A DNA stretch of 64,000 nt from Arthrobacter silviterrae (lineage in GTDB: Bacteria; Actinomycetota; Actinomycetes; Actinomycetales; Micrococcaceae): positions 62,001 through 126,000 of the forward strand of contig NZ_JAAKZI010000003.1 of NCBI RefSeq assembly GCF_011045165.1, given 5' to 3'. The translations under genes were made by a program, and so were the position numbers. Shown here piece after piece: positions 8,408 to 19,087 of this stretch. Positions within the stretch are counted from its first letter, which is position 1. Each line of letters starts with the position of its first letter. Under the pieces are notes generated by a model that saw only the letters and a program-made list of their open reading frames with translations, was not told where the DNA came from and did not search any database.

Positions 8408-10723
8408 ATGTCGAACACCCCCGCATTCCCCGCAGCATCCCTCCTTGGCTACCCGCGCATCGGCCGCCGCCGCGAACTGAAGAAGGCCGTTGAATCCTTC
8501 TGGGCCGGCCGCATTGACGAGGCCGCCCTGGACGCCGCAGCGAAGGAAATCCAGCTTGGCACCGCCCGCCGCCTGGTGGAACTTGGCCTCACCGACGCCG
8601 CAGCGGTCCCTGGCACGTTTTCCTACTATGACCAGGTGCTGGATGCCATTACCCACCTCGGAGCTGAACCGGCCCGCTTCGGTGCGCTGCGCAACGCCGC
8701 CGGTGAATTGGACCTCAACGCTTACTTCACCCTGGCCCGCGGCTCCGCCGAGGTGCAGCCGCTGGAAATGACCAAGTGGTTTGACACCAACTACCACTAC
8801 CTGGTGCCTGAAATTGGGCCGGAAACCAACTTCGCCGCCACCTCCAACCGCATTGTGGAGCAGTTTGAATATGCCCTGGCCAACGGTGTTGAAACGCGCC
8901 CCTATCTGGTGGGCCCGGTCACGTTCCTGCTGCTGAGCAAGGCCTCCGACGACGCGCCGGCCGGCTTCAACCCGCTCTCCCGCCTCGAGGACGTGCTGCC
9001 CGTCTACGCGGAACTGCTTTCACGCCTGGCCGCCGCAGGTGCCACCTGGATCCAGCTGGACGAGCCGGCGCTTGTTGCCGACCAGGACATTCCCACGGCC
9101 GAACTCCAAGCCGCCGTGGCCCGCAGCTACTCCGTGCTCGCGGCCGACGGCGAGCGCCCCGCCATCCTGGTCTCCACGCCGTTTGGCGCCCTCACGGAGC
9201 TGCTGCCGACGCTGGCGCAGGCCCCCATCGAGGCGCTCCACATTGACGCGTTCAAGGGTGCCCTGCCCTCCCCGGCCGAGCTGGCGCTGCTGGCCGGCAA
9301 GACCGTGGTGGCCGGCGTGGTCGACGGGCACAACATCTGGCGCAACGACCTGGCCGCTTCCGCCGCGCGCCTGGACGTTTTGAAGGCTGCCGGCCTGAAC
9401 GTTACAGTCTCCACCTCCACCTCCACCCAGCACGTTCCCCACGACGCTGCCGAGGAAGCCCAGCTTCCCGCGGAACTGCGCAGCTGGCTGGCTTTTGCCG
9501 ACCAGAAGGCCACCGAAGTGGTGACGCTGGCCGCCTACCTGGGGGACCCGGCGTCGTCCGCGTCCGCGATTGCCGAGGCGACTGCCGTCATTGCCTCCCG
9601 GGCCGCAGCTGCCGGCGTCAAGCGCCCCGAGGTGCGTGCCCGGCTGGCCGCATTGACCACGGCGGACTTCAACCGCTCAGCCTACGCAGTCCGCGAGGCG
9701 GCCCAGGAACAGGCACTCCACCTGCCGCCCCTGCCCACCACCACCATCGGCTCCTTCCCCCAGACCAGCGAAATCCGCAGCGCACGGGCCCGGGCCAACA
9801 AGGGTGCCATCACGGGCGAGGAATACTCGCAGCTGATGAAGGACGAAATCAAGCGCGTGGTGGAGTTGCAGGAGGAACTCGATTTTGACGTGCTGGTCCA
9901 CGGCGAGCCCGAGCGCAACGACATGGTCCAGTACTTTGCCGAGAACCTGGAAGGCTTCGACGTCACCGTCCACGGCTGGGTCCAGTCCTATGGCAGCCGC
10001 TGCACCCGCCCCTCCATCCTGTGGGGCGACGTCACCCGGGAGAAGGCCATCACCGTGGAATGGGCCGAATTTGCGCAGTCGCTGACGCAGAAGCCCATGA
10101 AGGGCATGCTGACCGGCCCGGTCACGATCTTGGCCTGGAGCTTTGTCCGCGACGACCAGCCCCTGGGAGACACGGCAAACCAGGTGGCCCTGGCGTTGCG
10201 CGATGAAATTGCCGACCTGGAAGCCGCAGGCATCAAGATCATCCAGGTGGACGAGCCGGCCCTGCGCGAACTGCTGCCTCTGCGCCGTGCCGACCAGCCC
10301 GCCTACCTGGACTGGTCCGTGAATTCGTTCCGCCTTGCCACGGCGGGCGCCGGCGACGGCACGCAGATCCACACCCACCTGTGCTACTCCGAATTCGGCG
10401 TCATCATTGACGCCATCGACGGACTGGATGCCGACGTCACCTCCATCGAGGCCGCGCGCTCCCGCATGGAGGTTGTCAACGACCTGGAAACGCACGGCTT
10501 TGGCCGCGGCGTGGGCCCGGGCGTCTACGACATCCACAGCCCGCGCATCCCCGGCCAGGCCGAGGTGACCGAGCTGCTGGGCACGGCCGTCCAGCACGTG
10601 CCGGCCCGCCAGCTCTGGGTCAACCCCGACTGCGGCCTGAAGACCCGCGGCTACGCCGAGACCGAAGAGTCCCTGCGGAACCTGGTCGCCGCGACCAAGG
10701 AAGTGCGCGCACAGCTCGTGTAG
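8408..10723 (+). CDS. metE: Cobalamin-independent methionine synthase
   Basis: A 771-residue 5-methyltetrahydropteroyltriglutamate-homocysteine methyltransferase, the usual length for MetE with its two related barrels. The N-terminal part begins with the LGYPRIGRRRELKKA motif; the C-terminal catalytic half begins near LPTTTIGSFPQTSEIR and carries the zinc ligands His657 and Cys659 (HLCYSEF) and Cys742 (NPDCGLKTR). The ATG at 8408 has AAGGA five bases upstream. It uses the 5-methyl-THF made by MetF to methylate homocysteine. A strong terminator follows directly. No cobalamin riboswitch was seen upstream. Confidence 0.95.
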   Translation: MSNTPAFPAASLLGYPRIGRRRELKKAVESFWAGRIDEAALDAAAKEIQLGTARRLVELGLTDAAAVPGTFSYYDQVLDAITHLGAEPARFGALRNAAGELDLNAYFTLARGSAEVQPLEMTKWFDTNYHYLVPEIGPETNFAATSNRIVEQFEYALANGVETRPYLVGPVTFLLLSKASDDAPAGFNPLSRLEDVLPVYAELLSRLAAAGATWIQLDEPALVADQDIPTAELQAAVARSYSVLAADGERPAILVSTPFGALTELLPTLAQAPIEALHIDAFKGALPSPAELALLAGKTVVAGVVDGHNIWRNDLAASAARLDVLKAAGLNVTVSTSTSTQHVPHDAAEEAQLPAELRSWLAFADQKATEVVTLAAYLGDPASSASAIAEATAVIASRAAAAGVKRPEVRARLAALTTADFNRSAYAVREAAQEQALHLPPLPTTTIGSFPQTSEIRSARARANKGAITGEEYSQLMKDEIKRVVELQEELDFDVLVHGEPERNDMVQYFAENLEGFDVTVHGWVQSYGSRCTRPSILWGDVTREKAITVEWAEFAQSLTQKPMKGMLTGPVTILAWSFVRDDQPLGDTANQVALALRDEIADLEAAGIKIIQVDEPALRELLPLRRADQPAYLDWSVNSFRLATAGAGDGTQIHTHLCYSEFGVIIDAIDGLDADVTSIEAARSRMEVVNDLETHGFGRGVGPGVYDIHSPRIPGQAEVTELLGTAVQHVPARQLWVNPDCGLKTRGYAETEESLRNLVAATKEVRAQLV

Positions 10724-10752
10724 GCATTGCGGCTTCGCGGCTTTGCGGCCTG

Positions 10753-10810
10753 AAGCACGACGGCGGCACCCGACTCTCCCTGGAGGGACGGGCGCCGCCG
10801 TCGTGCTTTT
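10753..10810 (+). terminator. Rho-independent terminator of metE
   Basis: A 15-pair stem (10753-10767 with 10794-10808, core GCACGACGGCGGC/GCCGCCGTCGTGC) is followed by TTTT at 10807-10810. It closes the metF-metE unit. The stem core recurs in the hairpin behind nrdE. Confidence 0.85.
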
Positions 10811-10985
10811 AAGTGGTGCTTTTAAGTGGTGAAGGTCCCTCCACACGGGGAGCCGGGGTGGTGGTTGTGCACAGTGTGTGGAGTCGGACTTTTGACGGCC
10901 TCCCGGGTAGGCAAGGATGGGGGAAGAAGCGGGACGGCTGCCATGCGTGGCCAGTTCCGGCAAGGGTTGGGAGGAGGTGCGGGAC

Positions 10986-12575
10986 GTGGCGATGCCTGAG
11001 TGGTTGCAGGAAAGCGGCGGGGGTGGGGTGCCCGGCGCCGCCCCTGCCGCCCCTGGGGAATTTGCAGCTGACGGCTGGCCGTTGGCCCGTTCGGCGGAAG
11101 ACGTTTCCGTACAGGCCAAGTCCTTTCTTTCCGGTGTGGTGAATGAACTGGGAACCACCCTGCTGGATCTCGCCGAGCAGCAATTCGCCGAGGCCGCCGA
11201 ACTGGCCTCCGGTGCACGTCCAGGGGATCCCGTGGCCGTGGACGGACGGGTCCGGGACGTCGTCCAGGCGGCGGGTGCGGCTCTCATCGACGCCATACGG
11301 GAGCTGGAAAATGTCAAGAACGCTGCTTCTGCAGCCCAGGCCAAGGCCGAGGTCCTGTTCGAAGTTGTCGAGCGCACCCGTCAGGTGCGGGCCGGAGTGC
11401 GGGGGAGTGCCCTGGGCAGGGGAACCGTGCTGGCCGTGGCGCTGGCACGCCGCGAGTCACAGTGGACTGCCGGGCGGCACATGGCCTCGGCCACGCGGAT
11501 AGTCAGGGAAATGCCGCTAACGCTTGAGGCGTGTTCGAACGGTGTTCTAACGGAGCGCCGGGCTGCAATCATTGAGTCGGGCACGGAATTCCTTACCCGT
11601 GAACAGCGGGCGGCTGTTGATCAGGCAATTTCCGGTGACCCCGACACCCTTGAAGGCATGGGGGACAAGGAACTTGACGCCGCCGTCAAGCACATGGCGT
11701 ACGAGTTGGACAGTGAAGCCTTCACCAAGCGGCTGCGCAAAGCGGAGTCGGAACGCCACGTCGGGCTCAAGCCCGTGGCGGACGGGATGGCTGAGCTGAG
11801 GGCGCTGCTGCCCCTCAAACATGGTGTTGCCGTCCTGAAGTCGCTGACCGTCGTGGCCGAATCTGCGCGGAGCGCCGGGGACAAGCGCACCAAGGGGCAA
11901 TTGATGGCGGATGTGCTCACGCACAGGCTGCGCACCCACCTGCCGTGTGCCGGTGCGGATGCGGATTCCGACGCCGTCGGCTGCCTCACGGCGGCGGAAG
12001 CTGACATCCACCTGGATCTCATCATGACGGACAGGGCGCTGTTTGACGGCGCCACCGATCCCGCCGTCCTCACAGGTTTCAGTCCCATCCCGGCCCCTGC
12101 GGGTCGAGAGCTGCTCACCAGCACCGCAGGACAGGCGCAGGTATGGTTGAGGCGGCTGTACACCCACCCGGAATCCAACGCGCTCATGTCGATGGATTCC
12201 AGAAGCAGGCTCTTCACTGACACCATGAAGCGGTTCCTGTTCGACCAGGACCAGCTTTGCGCCAACCCATGGTGTGGCGCACCCATTCGGGATTATGACC
12301 ACGTCAAGTCCTTCATTTCGGGTGGGCCCACCTCCATTGGCAACGGGCAGGGACTCTGCCAGCGCTGCAACCTCGCCAAGGAAGTGCCCGGGTGGAGCAG
12401 CGAGGCCGTTCAGGGTCCCGGCGGCCGCCCCGGCACGGTGATCCGGACCCCGACGGGACACAGCTACAATGCATCCCGCCCGGTCCTGCCGGGAAAGGCA
12501 CGGCGGACGGTGCTGCCCTCGCGCGGCGCATCGGACGGTCCAGGTTCTTCAGCCGACGGGCCAAGGCCCGGGTAG
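10986..12575 (+). CDS. DUF222 domain protein with C-terminal HNH endonuclease motif
   Basis: A 529-residue protein of the DUF222/HNH type that occurs in many copies in actinobacterial genomes. The long helical N-terminal part (DUF222) covers about residues 60-390, and the HNH nuclease region lies at about 426-470 with the metal-binding cysteines and acidic/His residues in CANPWCG, DYDHV and LCQRCN. The GTG at 10986 is chosen because AGGAGG is at 10972-10977; ATG 10992 and ATG 10917 are alternatives. Members of this family are thought to be mobile-element derived or defence-related nucleases, but the role is not established. The last 37 codons run antisense through the end of the convergent SRPBCC gene. 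Confidence 0.75.
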   Translation: MAMPEWLQESGGGGVPGAAPAAPGEFAADGWPLARSAEDVSVQAKSFLSGVVNELGTTLLDLAEQQFAEAAELASGARPGDPVAVDGRVRDVVQAAGAALIDAIRELENVKNAASAAQAKAEVLFEVVERTRQVRAGVRGSALGRGTVLAVALARRESQWTAGRHMASATRIVREMPLTLEACSNGVLTERRAAIIESGTEFLTREQRAAVDQAISGDPDTLEGMGDKELDAAVKHMAYELDSEAFTKRLRKAESERHVGLKPVADGMAELRALLPLKHGVAVLKSLTVVAESARSAGDKRTKGQLMADVLTHRLRTHLPCAGADADSDAVGCLTAAEADIHLDLIMTDRALFDGATDPAVLTGFSPIPAPAGRELLTSTAGQAQVWLRRLYTHPESNALMSMDSRSRLFTDTMKRFLFDQDQLCANPWCGAPIRDYDHVKSFISGGPTSIGNGQGLCQRCNLAKEVPGWSSEAVQGPGGRPGTVIRTPTGHSYNASRPVLPGKARRTVLPSRGASDGPGSSADGPRPG

Positions 12576-13030
12576 CCGCTTCCGCTACGGGGGCGGCAGA
12601 GATATTCATTGCGCCGAATGATGAGCCGGCGCAGGTAGCGCGCCAGGACCAATCGTTCCGCGATCCGCCCGAGCATTCCAAAGGGCGCTGCAAACGCAAT
12701 TTCATCGACCATCAGGGTCCCGGCGGCTGAGGGCTCGAAGGTGTGGATGTGGTGAAAAGACGAGAACGGGCCCTTGACCTGGTGATCCACAAATCGCCGT
12801 GGATGGTCCACCTCCGTCACCAGCGACGTCATGCTGAAACGGACACAGAAATGGCGGGCCTTCCATGTGACCGTCTGGCCCGCCGCGATCTGGCCGGCTG
12901 TCACCCCGCCCACGGCGCGCTCGCCGGAGGCTGCCATGGAGGCGACATGTTCGTCGACGCTCAATGACCGGCGGAACAGGAGCTCCAGCGGCAGGTTGGA
13001 GTCGGTCTCGACGCGGAAATGGACGCTCAT
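12464..13030 (-). CDS. SRPBCC-family protein (polyketide cyclase/START-like)
   Basis: A 188-residue protein whose first 145 residues read like an SRPBCC ligand-binding fold: it opens with a strand (VHFRVETDSNLPLELLFRRSLSVDEH), has the central WKARHFCVRFSMTSLVTEVDHPRRFVDHQVKGPFSSFHHIHTFEP segment and ends in the long C-terminal helix (GRIAERLVLARYLRRLIIRRNEYL). The remaining 43 residues are Pro/Gly/Arg-rich, do not look folded and overlap the HNH gene on the other strand. The ATG overlaps the LysR stop (ATGA), so it is translated with that regulator. Such proteins bind hydrophobic ligands; the ligand here is unknown. Confidence 0.75.
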   Translation of the reverse strand: MSVHFRVETDSNLPLELLFRRSLSVDEHVASMAASGERAVGGVTAGQIAAGQTVTWKARHFCVRFSMTSLVTEVDHPRRFVDHQVKGPFSSFHHIHTFEPSAAGTLMVDEIAFAAPFGMLGRIAERLVLARYLRRLIIRRNEYLCRPRSGSGYPGLGPSAEEPGPSDAPREGSTVRRAFPGRTGRDAL

Positions 13031-13959
13031 GAGGGTGAGTCCAGGGAACTGGAACGGGTGGTTTCGCCCAAAATCCCGGACAGCTTGTCCATGAACACCT
13101 CAATCCGGGCTGTGCGCCTGTCGTTGAGCAGCAGGGCAAAGATATTGCGGGCCAGGCGAATTTCCGGCACGTCCAGCACCACCACGCCTTCCGGGCGGTG
13201 CGTCAGTGCCAGCTCCGGAACAAGCGCGGCTCCCAAACCAACAGAGGCCAGCTGGAGGCTGGCATTGAAGTCGTCACTGTAGGCGGCAACCCGGGGGTGG
13301 AGGTTGCAGCTTGCAAACAGCCGTTCGATGACGGTGGCGTCGCTGGTGCCCGGGTGGTGCATGATCCAGGGCATGTCGGACAGCTGGGCGGCAGCAATTT
13401 TCGCCCCGGGGCGGATCCCCCACGACTTGGGCAGGACCACCCTGAAGTTGTCGTCGCCCACCCACTGGCGATTGACGGTGTGCGGCCAGGCCAGGCCGGA
13501 CTGGCCCACTTGGTAGACGAGGGCCACATCCAGCTCGCCGCCAATCCGCAGCCCTGAAATGGTCTGTTGCGGTTCACCGACGGAGACATGAAGGTTGATT
13601 CCCAGTGCGGGCCAATCGGCGCTGCGCATCAACCGGGGGAGGACATAGGTTGCCAGCGAGGGGAAAATGCCCAGCCGCAGTTCCTGGCTGGTGCCGTGTT
13701 CCGTGCGTGTGCTGGCTGCCAGCAGGGCGTCAATGTCCGTCAGGACCTTGGCAGCGTGCCTGCTCATCACCATGGCGGCGTCCGTGGGAAGCACGCTGCG
13801 TGCTGAACGGTGGAACAAGGTCACGCCGGCGTCGCGCTCCAGGGCTGACATTTGCTGTGAAACGGCCGACGCCGTATATCCCAGGGCGGTGGCCGCTGCG
13901 GCAAAGGAGCCGCGGCGGACCACCTCCATCAGGGTCTTGAGGTGGATCGGATTGATCAC
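13027..13959 (-). CDS. LysR-family transcriptional regulator
   Basis: A 310-residue regulator with an N-terminal winged HTH (about residues 5-62: LKTLMEVVRRGSFAAAATAL, then SAVSQQMSALERDAGVTLFHR) and a periplasmic-binding-protein-like effector domain (about 90-295). The GTG at 13959 has AAGGAGC five bases upstream at 13965-13971; in-frame codons further upstream lack one. It is followed, with an ATGA overlap, by the SRPBCC gene, which may be its target or partner. It is divergent from the nrd operon across a 487-bp region, so its usual divergent target is not obvious. Confidence 0.88.
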   Translation of the reverse strand: MINPIHLKTLMEVVRRGSFAAAATALGYTASAVSQQMSALERDAGVTLFHRSARSVLPTDAAMVMSRHAAKVLTDIDALLAASTRTEHGTSQELRLGIFPSLATYVLPRLMRSADWPALGINLHVSVGEPQQTISGLRIGGELDVALVYQVGQSGLAWPHTVNRQWVGDDNFRVVLPKSWGIRPGAKIAAAQLSDMPWIMHHPGTSDATVIERLFASCNLHPRVAAYSDDFNASLQLASVGLGAALVPELALTHRPEGVVVLDVPEIRLARNIFALLLNDRRTARIEVFMDKLSGILGETTRSSSLDSPS

Positions 13960-14036
13960 TGCATGCTCCTTGTCGCACCGAGGTCCCGCCGCACCGGCTC
14001 GTCCAGCAAGCATATGCCGCGTGCGCCGGGTGAAAG

Positions 14037-14075
14037 CATTGGGAGGCGCGCGGCCCCTTCGCGCGCCTCCCAATG
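14037..14075. repeat. Perfect 15-bp inverted repeat upstream of the LysR gene
   Basis: The arms 14037-14051 (CATTGGGAGGCGCGC) and 14061-14075 are perfect reverse complements with a 9-base loop. The element has no run of T on the plus strand and only a short CTTT on the minus strand. It lies between two divergent genes, so it does not end any known transcript. The 13960-14446 stretch around it holds this hairpin, the DnaA-like boxes and the nrd promoter region; no gene is supported there. Confidence 0.6.
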
Positions 14076-14137
14076 GTCCATGCCGCGACACGCCGGGGCC
14101 GGCCGACACGCCGTTCAAAATTAAGTGGTTAACTCCT

Positions 14138-14208
14138 CCACAGCCTGTGGACAGAGGTGGCTTAAGCCCTGGATTTCTGCGCATTTAATCTCTGCAGGCT
14201 GTGGACTA
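14138..14208. promoter_or_regulatory. Pair of near-consensus DnaA boxes within a 10-bp inverted repeat
   Basis: The minus strand reads CTGTCCACA at 14146-14154 and TAGTCCACA at 14200-14208, each one base from the actinobacterial DnaA box TTGTCCACA. They are 54 bases apart. A larger inverted repeat, CCACAGCCTG at 14138-14147 and CAGGCTGTGG at 14195-14204, overlaps them. DnaA is known to regulate nrd genes in Escherichia coli; a similar role here is inference. Confidence 0.35.
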
Positions 14209-14253
14209 CCGGTGCATAAAATGACATACTTGTAATACATCATGTTGGGGTCG

Positions 14254-14282
14254 TTCCCGAGGTCGATCACTACATGTAGTAT
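14254..14282 (+). promoter_or_regulatory. Predicted nrd promoter with overlapping NrdR-like palindrome
   Basis: A -35-like TTCCCG (14254-14259) and -10-like TAGTAT (14277-14282) are 17 bases apart. A perfect 12-bp palindrome ACTACATGTAGT (14269-14280) overlaps the -10. The form resembles the NrdR box; NrdR usually binds two boxes, and a weaker candidate (TACTTGTA at 14227-14234) lies 44 bases upstream. The leader to nrdH would be about 160 bases. Confidence 0.4.
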
Positions 14283-14446
14283 CGAGTACATCAAAACAAG
14301 CACTTCGGGCCAACACCTGAAACGCTGGCGAGGCCGCAAGCAACAGCTGTCAGGCCCCACCGACAGTGGGCAGGTCCGTGCGGGACGCGAATGCTAATTC
14401 CAGACAGTGTTTGACGACAGTGATTTACGACAAGGGGATCTCGATC

Positions 14447-14692
14447 ATGACCGTAACGGTTTACACCAAGCCAGCGTGCGTGCAGTGCAATGCCACGTAC
14501 CGGGCATTGGACAAGAAGGGCATCGCCTACCAGAGCGTGGACATCACCGAAGATCCTGCCGCACTTGAGCGCCTGCTCAGCCTCGGATACCAACAGGCCC
14601 CTGTTGTCATTACGGATGCCGACCACTGGTCCGGGTTCCGCCCGGACAAAATTGCCGCCATCGGCCAGGATGCTGCGTCCTACGTAGCATGA
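14447..14692 (+). CDS. nrdH: Glutaredoxin-like NrdH redoxin
   Basis: An 81-residue redoxin that delivers electrons to class Ib ribonucleotide reductase. The active site C-V-Q-C is at residues 11-14 ([20 protein letters not shown]), and the C-terminal WSGFRPDKI segment is typical of NrdH and absent from ordinary glutaredoxins. The ATG at 14447 is preceded by AAGGGG nine bases upstream. It is the first gene of nrdHIE and is reduced in related organisms by thioredoxin reductase or mycothiol systems. Confidence 0.95.
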   Translation: MTVTVYTKPACVQCNATYRALDKKGIAYQSVDITEDPAALERLLSLGYQQAPVVITDADHWSGFRPDKIAAIGQDAASYVA

Positions 14693-14831
14693 CTTTCGGC
14701 CGGGAATGAAACCGGCCAGAAAAAAATTTCACGTGCAGCACATGCACAAAAGTGGGGCTGACCGTCAAATGGTCGGCTCCACAACAGCAGGACCATGTAA
14801 AAGTATTCAAGCAGCGCAGGAAGCGAAGACC

Positions 14832-15308
14832 ATGTCAGCCGTTGCAGCGAAACCAGCTGTGAACCGGGAAACCGGAAGGCCCACCTCCAGCAGCCTGGTC
14901 TACTTTTCCTCCATCTCCGACAACACCCACCGGTTTGTTGAAAAGCTTCACATGGATGCAGCGCGCCTCCCGCTCTACACCCATGAAGAGACCCTGACAG
15001 CCCTTGAGCCCTTTGTCCTGGTCCTGCCGACCTACGGCGGCGACACCGGGCACGGGGCTGTCCCAAAGCAAGTCATCAAGTTCCTCAACGTTTCCGGAAA
15101 CCGGGAATTGATCCGCGGCGTCATTGGCGCCGGCAACACAAATTTTGGTGAAACCTACTGTCTGGCCGGGGACGTTATCTCGGTCAAATGCAAAGTACCG
15201 CATCTCTACCGTTTTGAATTGATGGGAACGTCGGAAGACGTGGACCGCGTTCACGAAGGATTGGAAGAATTTTGGACACGATTGTCTCAGCAGCAGACTC
15301 GGCCGTGA
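14832..15308 (+). CDS. nrdI: Flavodoxin-like NrdI, activator of class Ib RNR
   Basis: A 158-residue flavoprotein that helps assemble the dimanganese-tyrosyl radical cofactor of NrdF. The FMN phosphate loop [16 protein letters not shown] is near residues 20-36, and the flavin loop region [15 protein letters not shown] near 79-93 and [16 protein letters not shown] near 110-125 are characteristic. The ATG at 14832 has AGGAAG eight bases upstream. It lies 139 bases after nrdH and overlaps the nrdE start. Confidence 0.93.
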   Translation: MSAVAAKPAVNRETGRPTSSSLVYFSSISDNTHRFVEKLHMDAARLPLYTHEETLTALEPFVLVLPTYGGDTGHGAVPKQVIKFLNVSGNRELIRGVIGAGNTNFGETYCLAGDVISVKCKVPHLYRFELMGTSEDVDRVHEGLEEFWTRLSQQQTRP

Positions 15309-17443
15309 AGCCGTCAAAGGACATGCCCGCCGCGTGGGAGGGCCTTGGCTACCATGAGCTGAACGCCATGCTTAACCTGTACAACTCCGAGGGCAAGATC
15401 CAGTTCGACGCCGACCGCGCCGCCGCCCGCCAGTACTTCCTCCAGCACGTGAACAACAACACGGTGTTCTTCCATGACCTGGAAGAAAAGCTGGACTACC
15501 TGGTGAAGAACGAGTACTACGAGCGCGAAACGCTTGACCAGTACACAATGAACTTCATCCGCGACCTCTACAACCACGCGTACAAGAAGAAGTTCCGCTT
15601 TGAGACATTCCTGGGCGCCTTCAAGTTCTACACGTCCTACACGCTGAAGACTTTTGACGGCAACCGTTTCCTGGAGCGCTACGAAGACCGCGTGTGCATG
15701 GTCGCCCTGCACCTGGCCCGCGGCAATGAGCAACTGGCCATCAAGATGGTCGATGAAATCATCGAAGGCCGCTTCCAGCCCGCCACCCCCACGTTCCTGA
15801 ACGCCGGCAAGAAGCAGCGCGGCGAGCTTGTTTCCTGCTTCCTGCTGCGCATCGAAGACAACATGGAGTCGATTGGGCGCTCCATCAACTCGGCCCTGCA
15901 GCTGTCCAAGCGCGGCGGCGGCGTGGCGTTCGCCCTGACCAACATCCGCGAAGTTGGTGCACCGATCAAGCAGATCGAGAACCAGTCCTCCGGCGTCATC
16001 CCCGTCATGAAGCTCCTCGAGGACAGCTTCTCCTACGCCAACCAGCTCGGCGCCCGCCAGGGCGCCGGCGCGGTGTACTTGCACGCCCACCACCCGGACA
16101 TCAACCGCTTTCTGGACACCAAGCGTGAAAACGCCGACGAGAAGGTCCGCATCAAGACCCTGTCGTTGGGCGTCGTCGTCCCGGACATCACCTTTGACCT
16201 GGCCAAACGCGACGAGGACATGTACCTGTTCTCCCCGTACGACGTGGAAAAGGTCTACGGCGTGCCGTTCTCCGACATCTCGGTCACCGAAAAGTACTAC
16301 GAGATGGTGGACGACGCCCGGATCAAGAAGACCAAGATCAAGGCCCGTGAATTCTTCCAGACACTGGCTGAAATCCAGTTCGAGTCCGGCTACCCGTACA
16401 TCATGTTCGAAGACACCGTGAACCGGGCCAACCCGATCGACGGCAAGATCATCATGAGCAACCTGTGCTCGGAGATCCTCCAGGTTTCCGCACCCACCAG
16501 CTACCATGACGACCTGTCCTACGACGAGACCGGCAAGGACATTTCCTGCAACCTCGGCTCCCTGAACATTGCCAAGACCATGGACTCTCCGGACTTCGGC
16601 AGCACCATCGAGACGTCCATCCGCACCCTGACGGCCGTCTCCGACATGTCCCACATCGGCTCCGTGCCCTCCATTGCCAAGGGCAACGACCAGTCGCACG
16701 CCATTGGCTTGGGCCAGATGAACCTGCACGGCTACCTTGCCCGCGAGCACGTCCACTACGGCTCCGAAGAAGGCCTGGACTTCACCAACATCTACTTCTA
16801 CACGGTGCTCTACCACTGCCTGCGCGCCTCGAACATGATCGCGATGGAGACAGGTTCCACCTTTGCCGGGTTTGAAAAGTCGAAGTACGCTTCCGGCGAG
16901 TTCTTCGACAAGTACACGGACGCCGAATGGGTTCCCCAGACCGAGCGCGTAGCTGAGTTGTTCGACGGCATCCACATCCCCACGCAGGACGACTGGCGCC
17001 AGCTGAAGGCTTCCGTCATGGAACACGGCATCTACAACCAGAACCTGCAGGCCGTCCCGCCCACGGGCTCGATCAGCTACATCAACAACTCCACCTCCTC
17101 CATCCACCCGGTGGCGTCGAAGATTGAGATCCGCAAGGAAGGGAAGCTGGGCCGCGTCTACTACCCGGCCCCGTACCTGACGAACGAAAACCTTGACTAC
17201 TACCACGATGCCTACGAAATTGGCTACGAGAAGATCATCGACACGTACGCCGCCGCCACCCAGCACGTGGACCAGGGCCTGTCGCTGACGCTGTTCTTCA
17301 AGGACACCGCCACCACCCGTGACATCAACAAGGCCCAGATCTATGCATGGCGCAAGGGCATCAAGACCATCTACTACATCCGCCTCCGCCAGCTCGCGCT
17401 GGAAGGCACTGAGGTGGAGGGTTGCGTCAGCTGCATGCTGTAG
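15272..17443 (+). CDS. nrdE: Class Ib ribonucleoside-diphosphate reductase, large subunit
   Basis: A protein of about 710-723 residues that reduces NDPs to dNDPs. The radical-bearing Cys and its Asn/Glu neighbours sit in NLCSEI (Cys399 when counted from the TTG), the conserved [18 protein letters not shown] loop precedes the C-terminal half, and the last residues CVSCML carry the swinging cysteine pair reduced by NrdH. The N terminus is uncertain: TTG 15272 (GGAAG four bases upstream, overlap 37 bases with nrdI), GTG 15305 (GTGA overlap) and ATG 15323 are all in frame. The conserved [14 protein letters not shown] block begins just after 15323. It is followed by a hairpin before nrdF. Confidence 0.93.
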   Translation: MDTIVSAADSAVKPSKDMPAAWEGLGYHELNAMLNLYNSEGKIQFDADRAAARQYFLQHVNNNTVFFHDLEEKLDYLVKNEYYERETLDQYTMNFIRDLYNHAYKKKFRFETFLGAFKFYTSYTLKTFDGNRFLERYEDRVCMVALHLARGNEQLAIKMVDEIIEGRFQPATPTFLNAGKKQRGELVSCFLLRIEDNMESIGRSINSALQLSKRGGGVAFALTNIREVGAPIKQIENQSSGVIPVMKLLEDSFSYANQLGARQGAGAVYLHAHHPDINRFLDTKRENADEKVRIKTLSLGVVVPDITFDLAKRDEDMYLFSPYDVEKVYGVPFSDISVTEKYYEMVDDARIKKTKIKAREFFQTLAEIQFESGYPYIMFEDTVNRANPIDGKIIMSNLCSEILQVSAPTSYHDDLSYDETGKDISCNLGSLNIAKTMDSPDFGSTIETSIRTLTAVSDMSHIGSVPSIAKGNDQSHAIGLGQMNLHGYLAREHVHYGSEEGLDFTNIYFYTVLYHCLRASNMIAMETGSTFAGFEKSKYASGEFFDKYTDAEWVPQTERVAELFDGIHIPTQDDWRQLKASVMEHGIYNQNLQAVPPTGSISYINNSTSSIHPVASKIEIRKEGKLGRVYYPAPYLTNENLDYYHDAYEIGYEKIIDTYAAATQHVDQGLSLTLFFKDTATTRDINKAQIYAWRKGIKTIYYIRLRQLALEGTEVEGCVSCML

Positions 17444-18532
<1,089 letters not shown>

Positions 18533-18541
18533 CCCTTGTCC

Positions 18542-19087
18542 ATGCCTGAGCCTGCAGAAGCCGGCGACACAGCCGCGGCAGCCCGTTTCATCCGGGATGC
18601 CGCGGCTGTTGTGCGCCCGGGGCACATCACCGGTGCCCGCGACCCCGGCGACGCCTGGGTGGACGGGGCGGCGGGAAAGTTTTGGGGCAAGTTTGGCTCT
18701 GCCGGGCTCTTGGTTTTCGACGCCGGCCGCGGAATCCTGCTGCAGCACCGGGCCATCTGGTCACACCACGGCGGCACGTGGGGCTTGCCCGGCGGCGCCC
18801 TCCATGAGGGGGAAGCAGCCGTGGACGGCGCCCTGCGTGAGGCGTGGGAAGAGGCCGGTGTGCCCCGCCTGAATGTGGAGCTGCTGTTCACCTCCGTCTT
18901 CGACGTCGGCTACTGGAGTTACACCACGGTGGCCGTGCTGGCAAGGACGCCGTTTGAGGCAATTGTCAGCGACCCGGAAAGCCTGGCGCTGGAATGGGTG
19001 AAGCCCGACGGCGTCGCCCGGCTGCCGCTGCACCCGGGCTTCGCGAGCGCCTGGCCCGGGCTGAGGCGCCGTCTGCCGGGGGCTTAG
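18542..19087 (+). CDS. NUDIX hydrolase
   Basis: A 181-residue protein with a complete Nudix box (G-x5-E-x7-REUxEExGU) running from GALHEGE to REAWEEAGV at about residues 81-103, preceded by [13 protein letters not shown]. It probably hydrolyses a nucleoside diphosphate-linked substrate; the substrate is not evident, though location behind nrdF suggests nucleotide pool cleaning. The ATG at 18542 is used (a TTG two codons upstream is open) and lacks a clear ribosome site. Its stop overlaps the stop of the convergent acyl-CoA synthetase gene by three bases. Confidence 0.85.
   Translation: MPEPAEAGDTAAAARFIRDAAAVVRPGHITGARDPGDAWVDGAAGKFWGKFGSAGLLVFDAGRGILLQHRAIWSHHGGTWGLPGGALHEGEAAVDGALREAWEEAGVPRLNVELLFTSVFDVGYWSYTTVAVLARTPFEAIVSDPESLALEWVKPDGVARLPLHPGFASAWPGLRRRLPGA

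Noticed and set aside
9677-11377. Open frame of 566 codons on the minus strand
   Set aside because: It is antisense to metE and the HNH gene start, and crosses the metE terminator.
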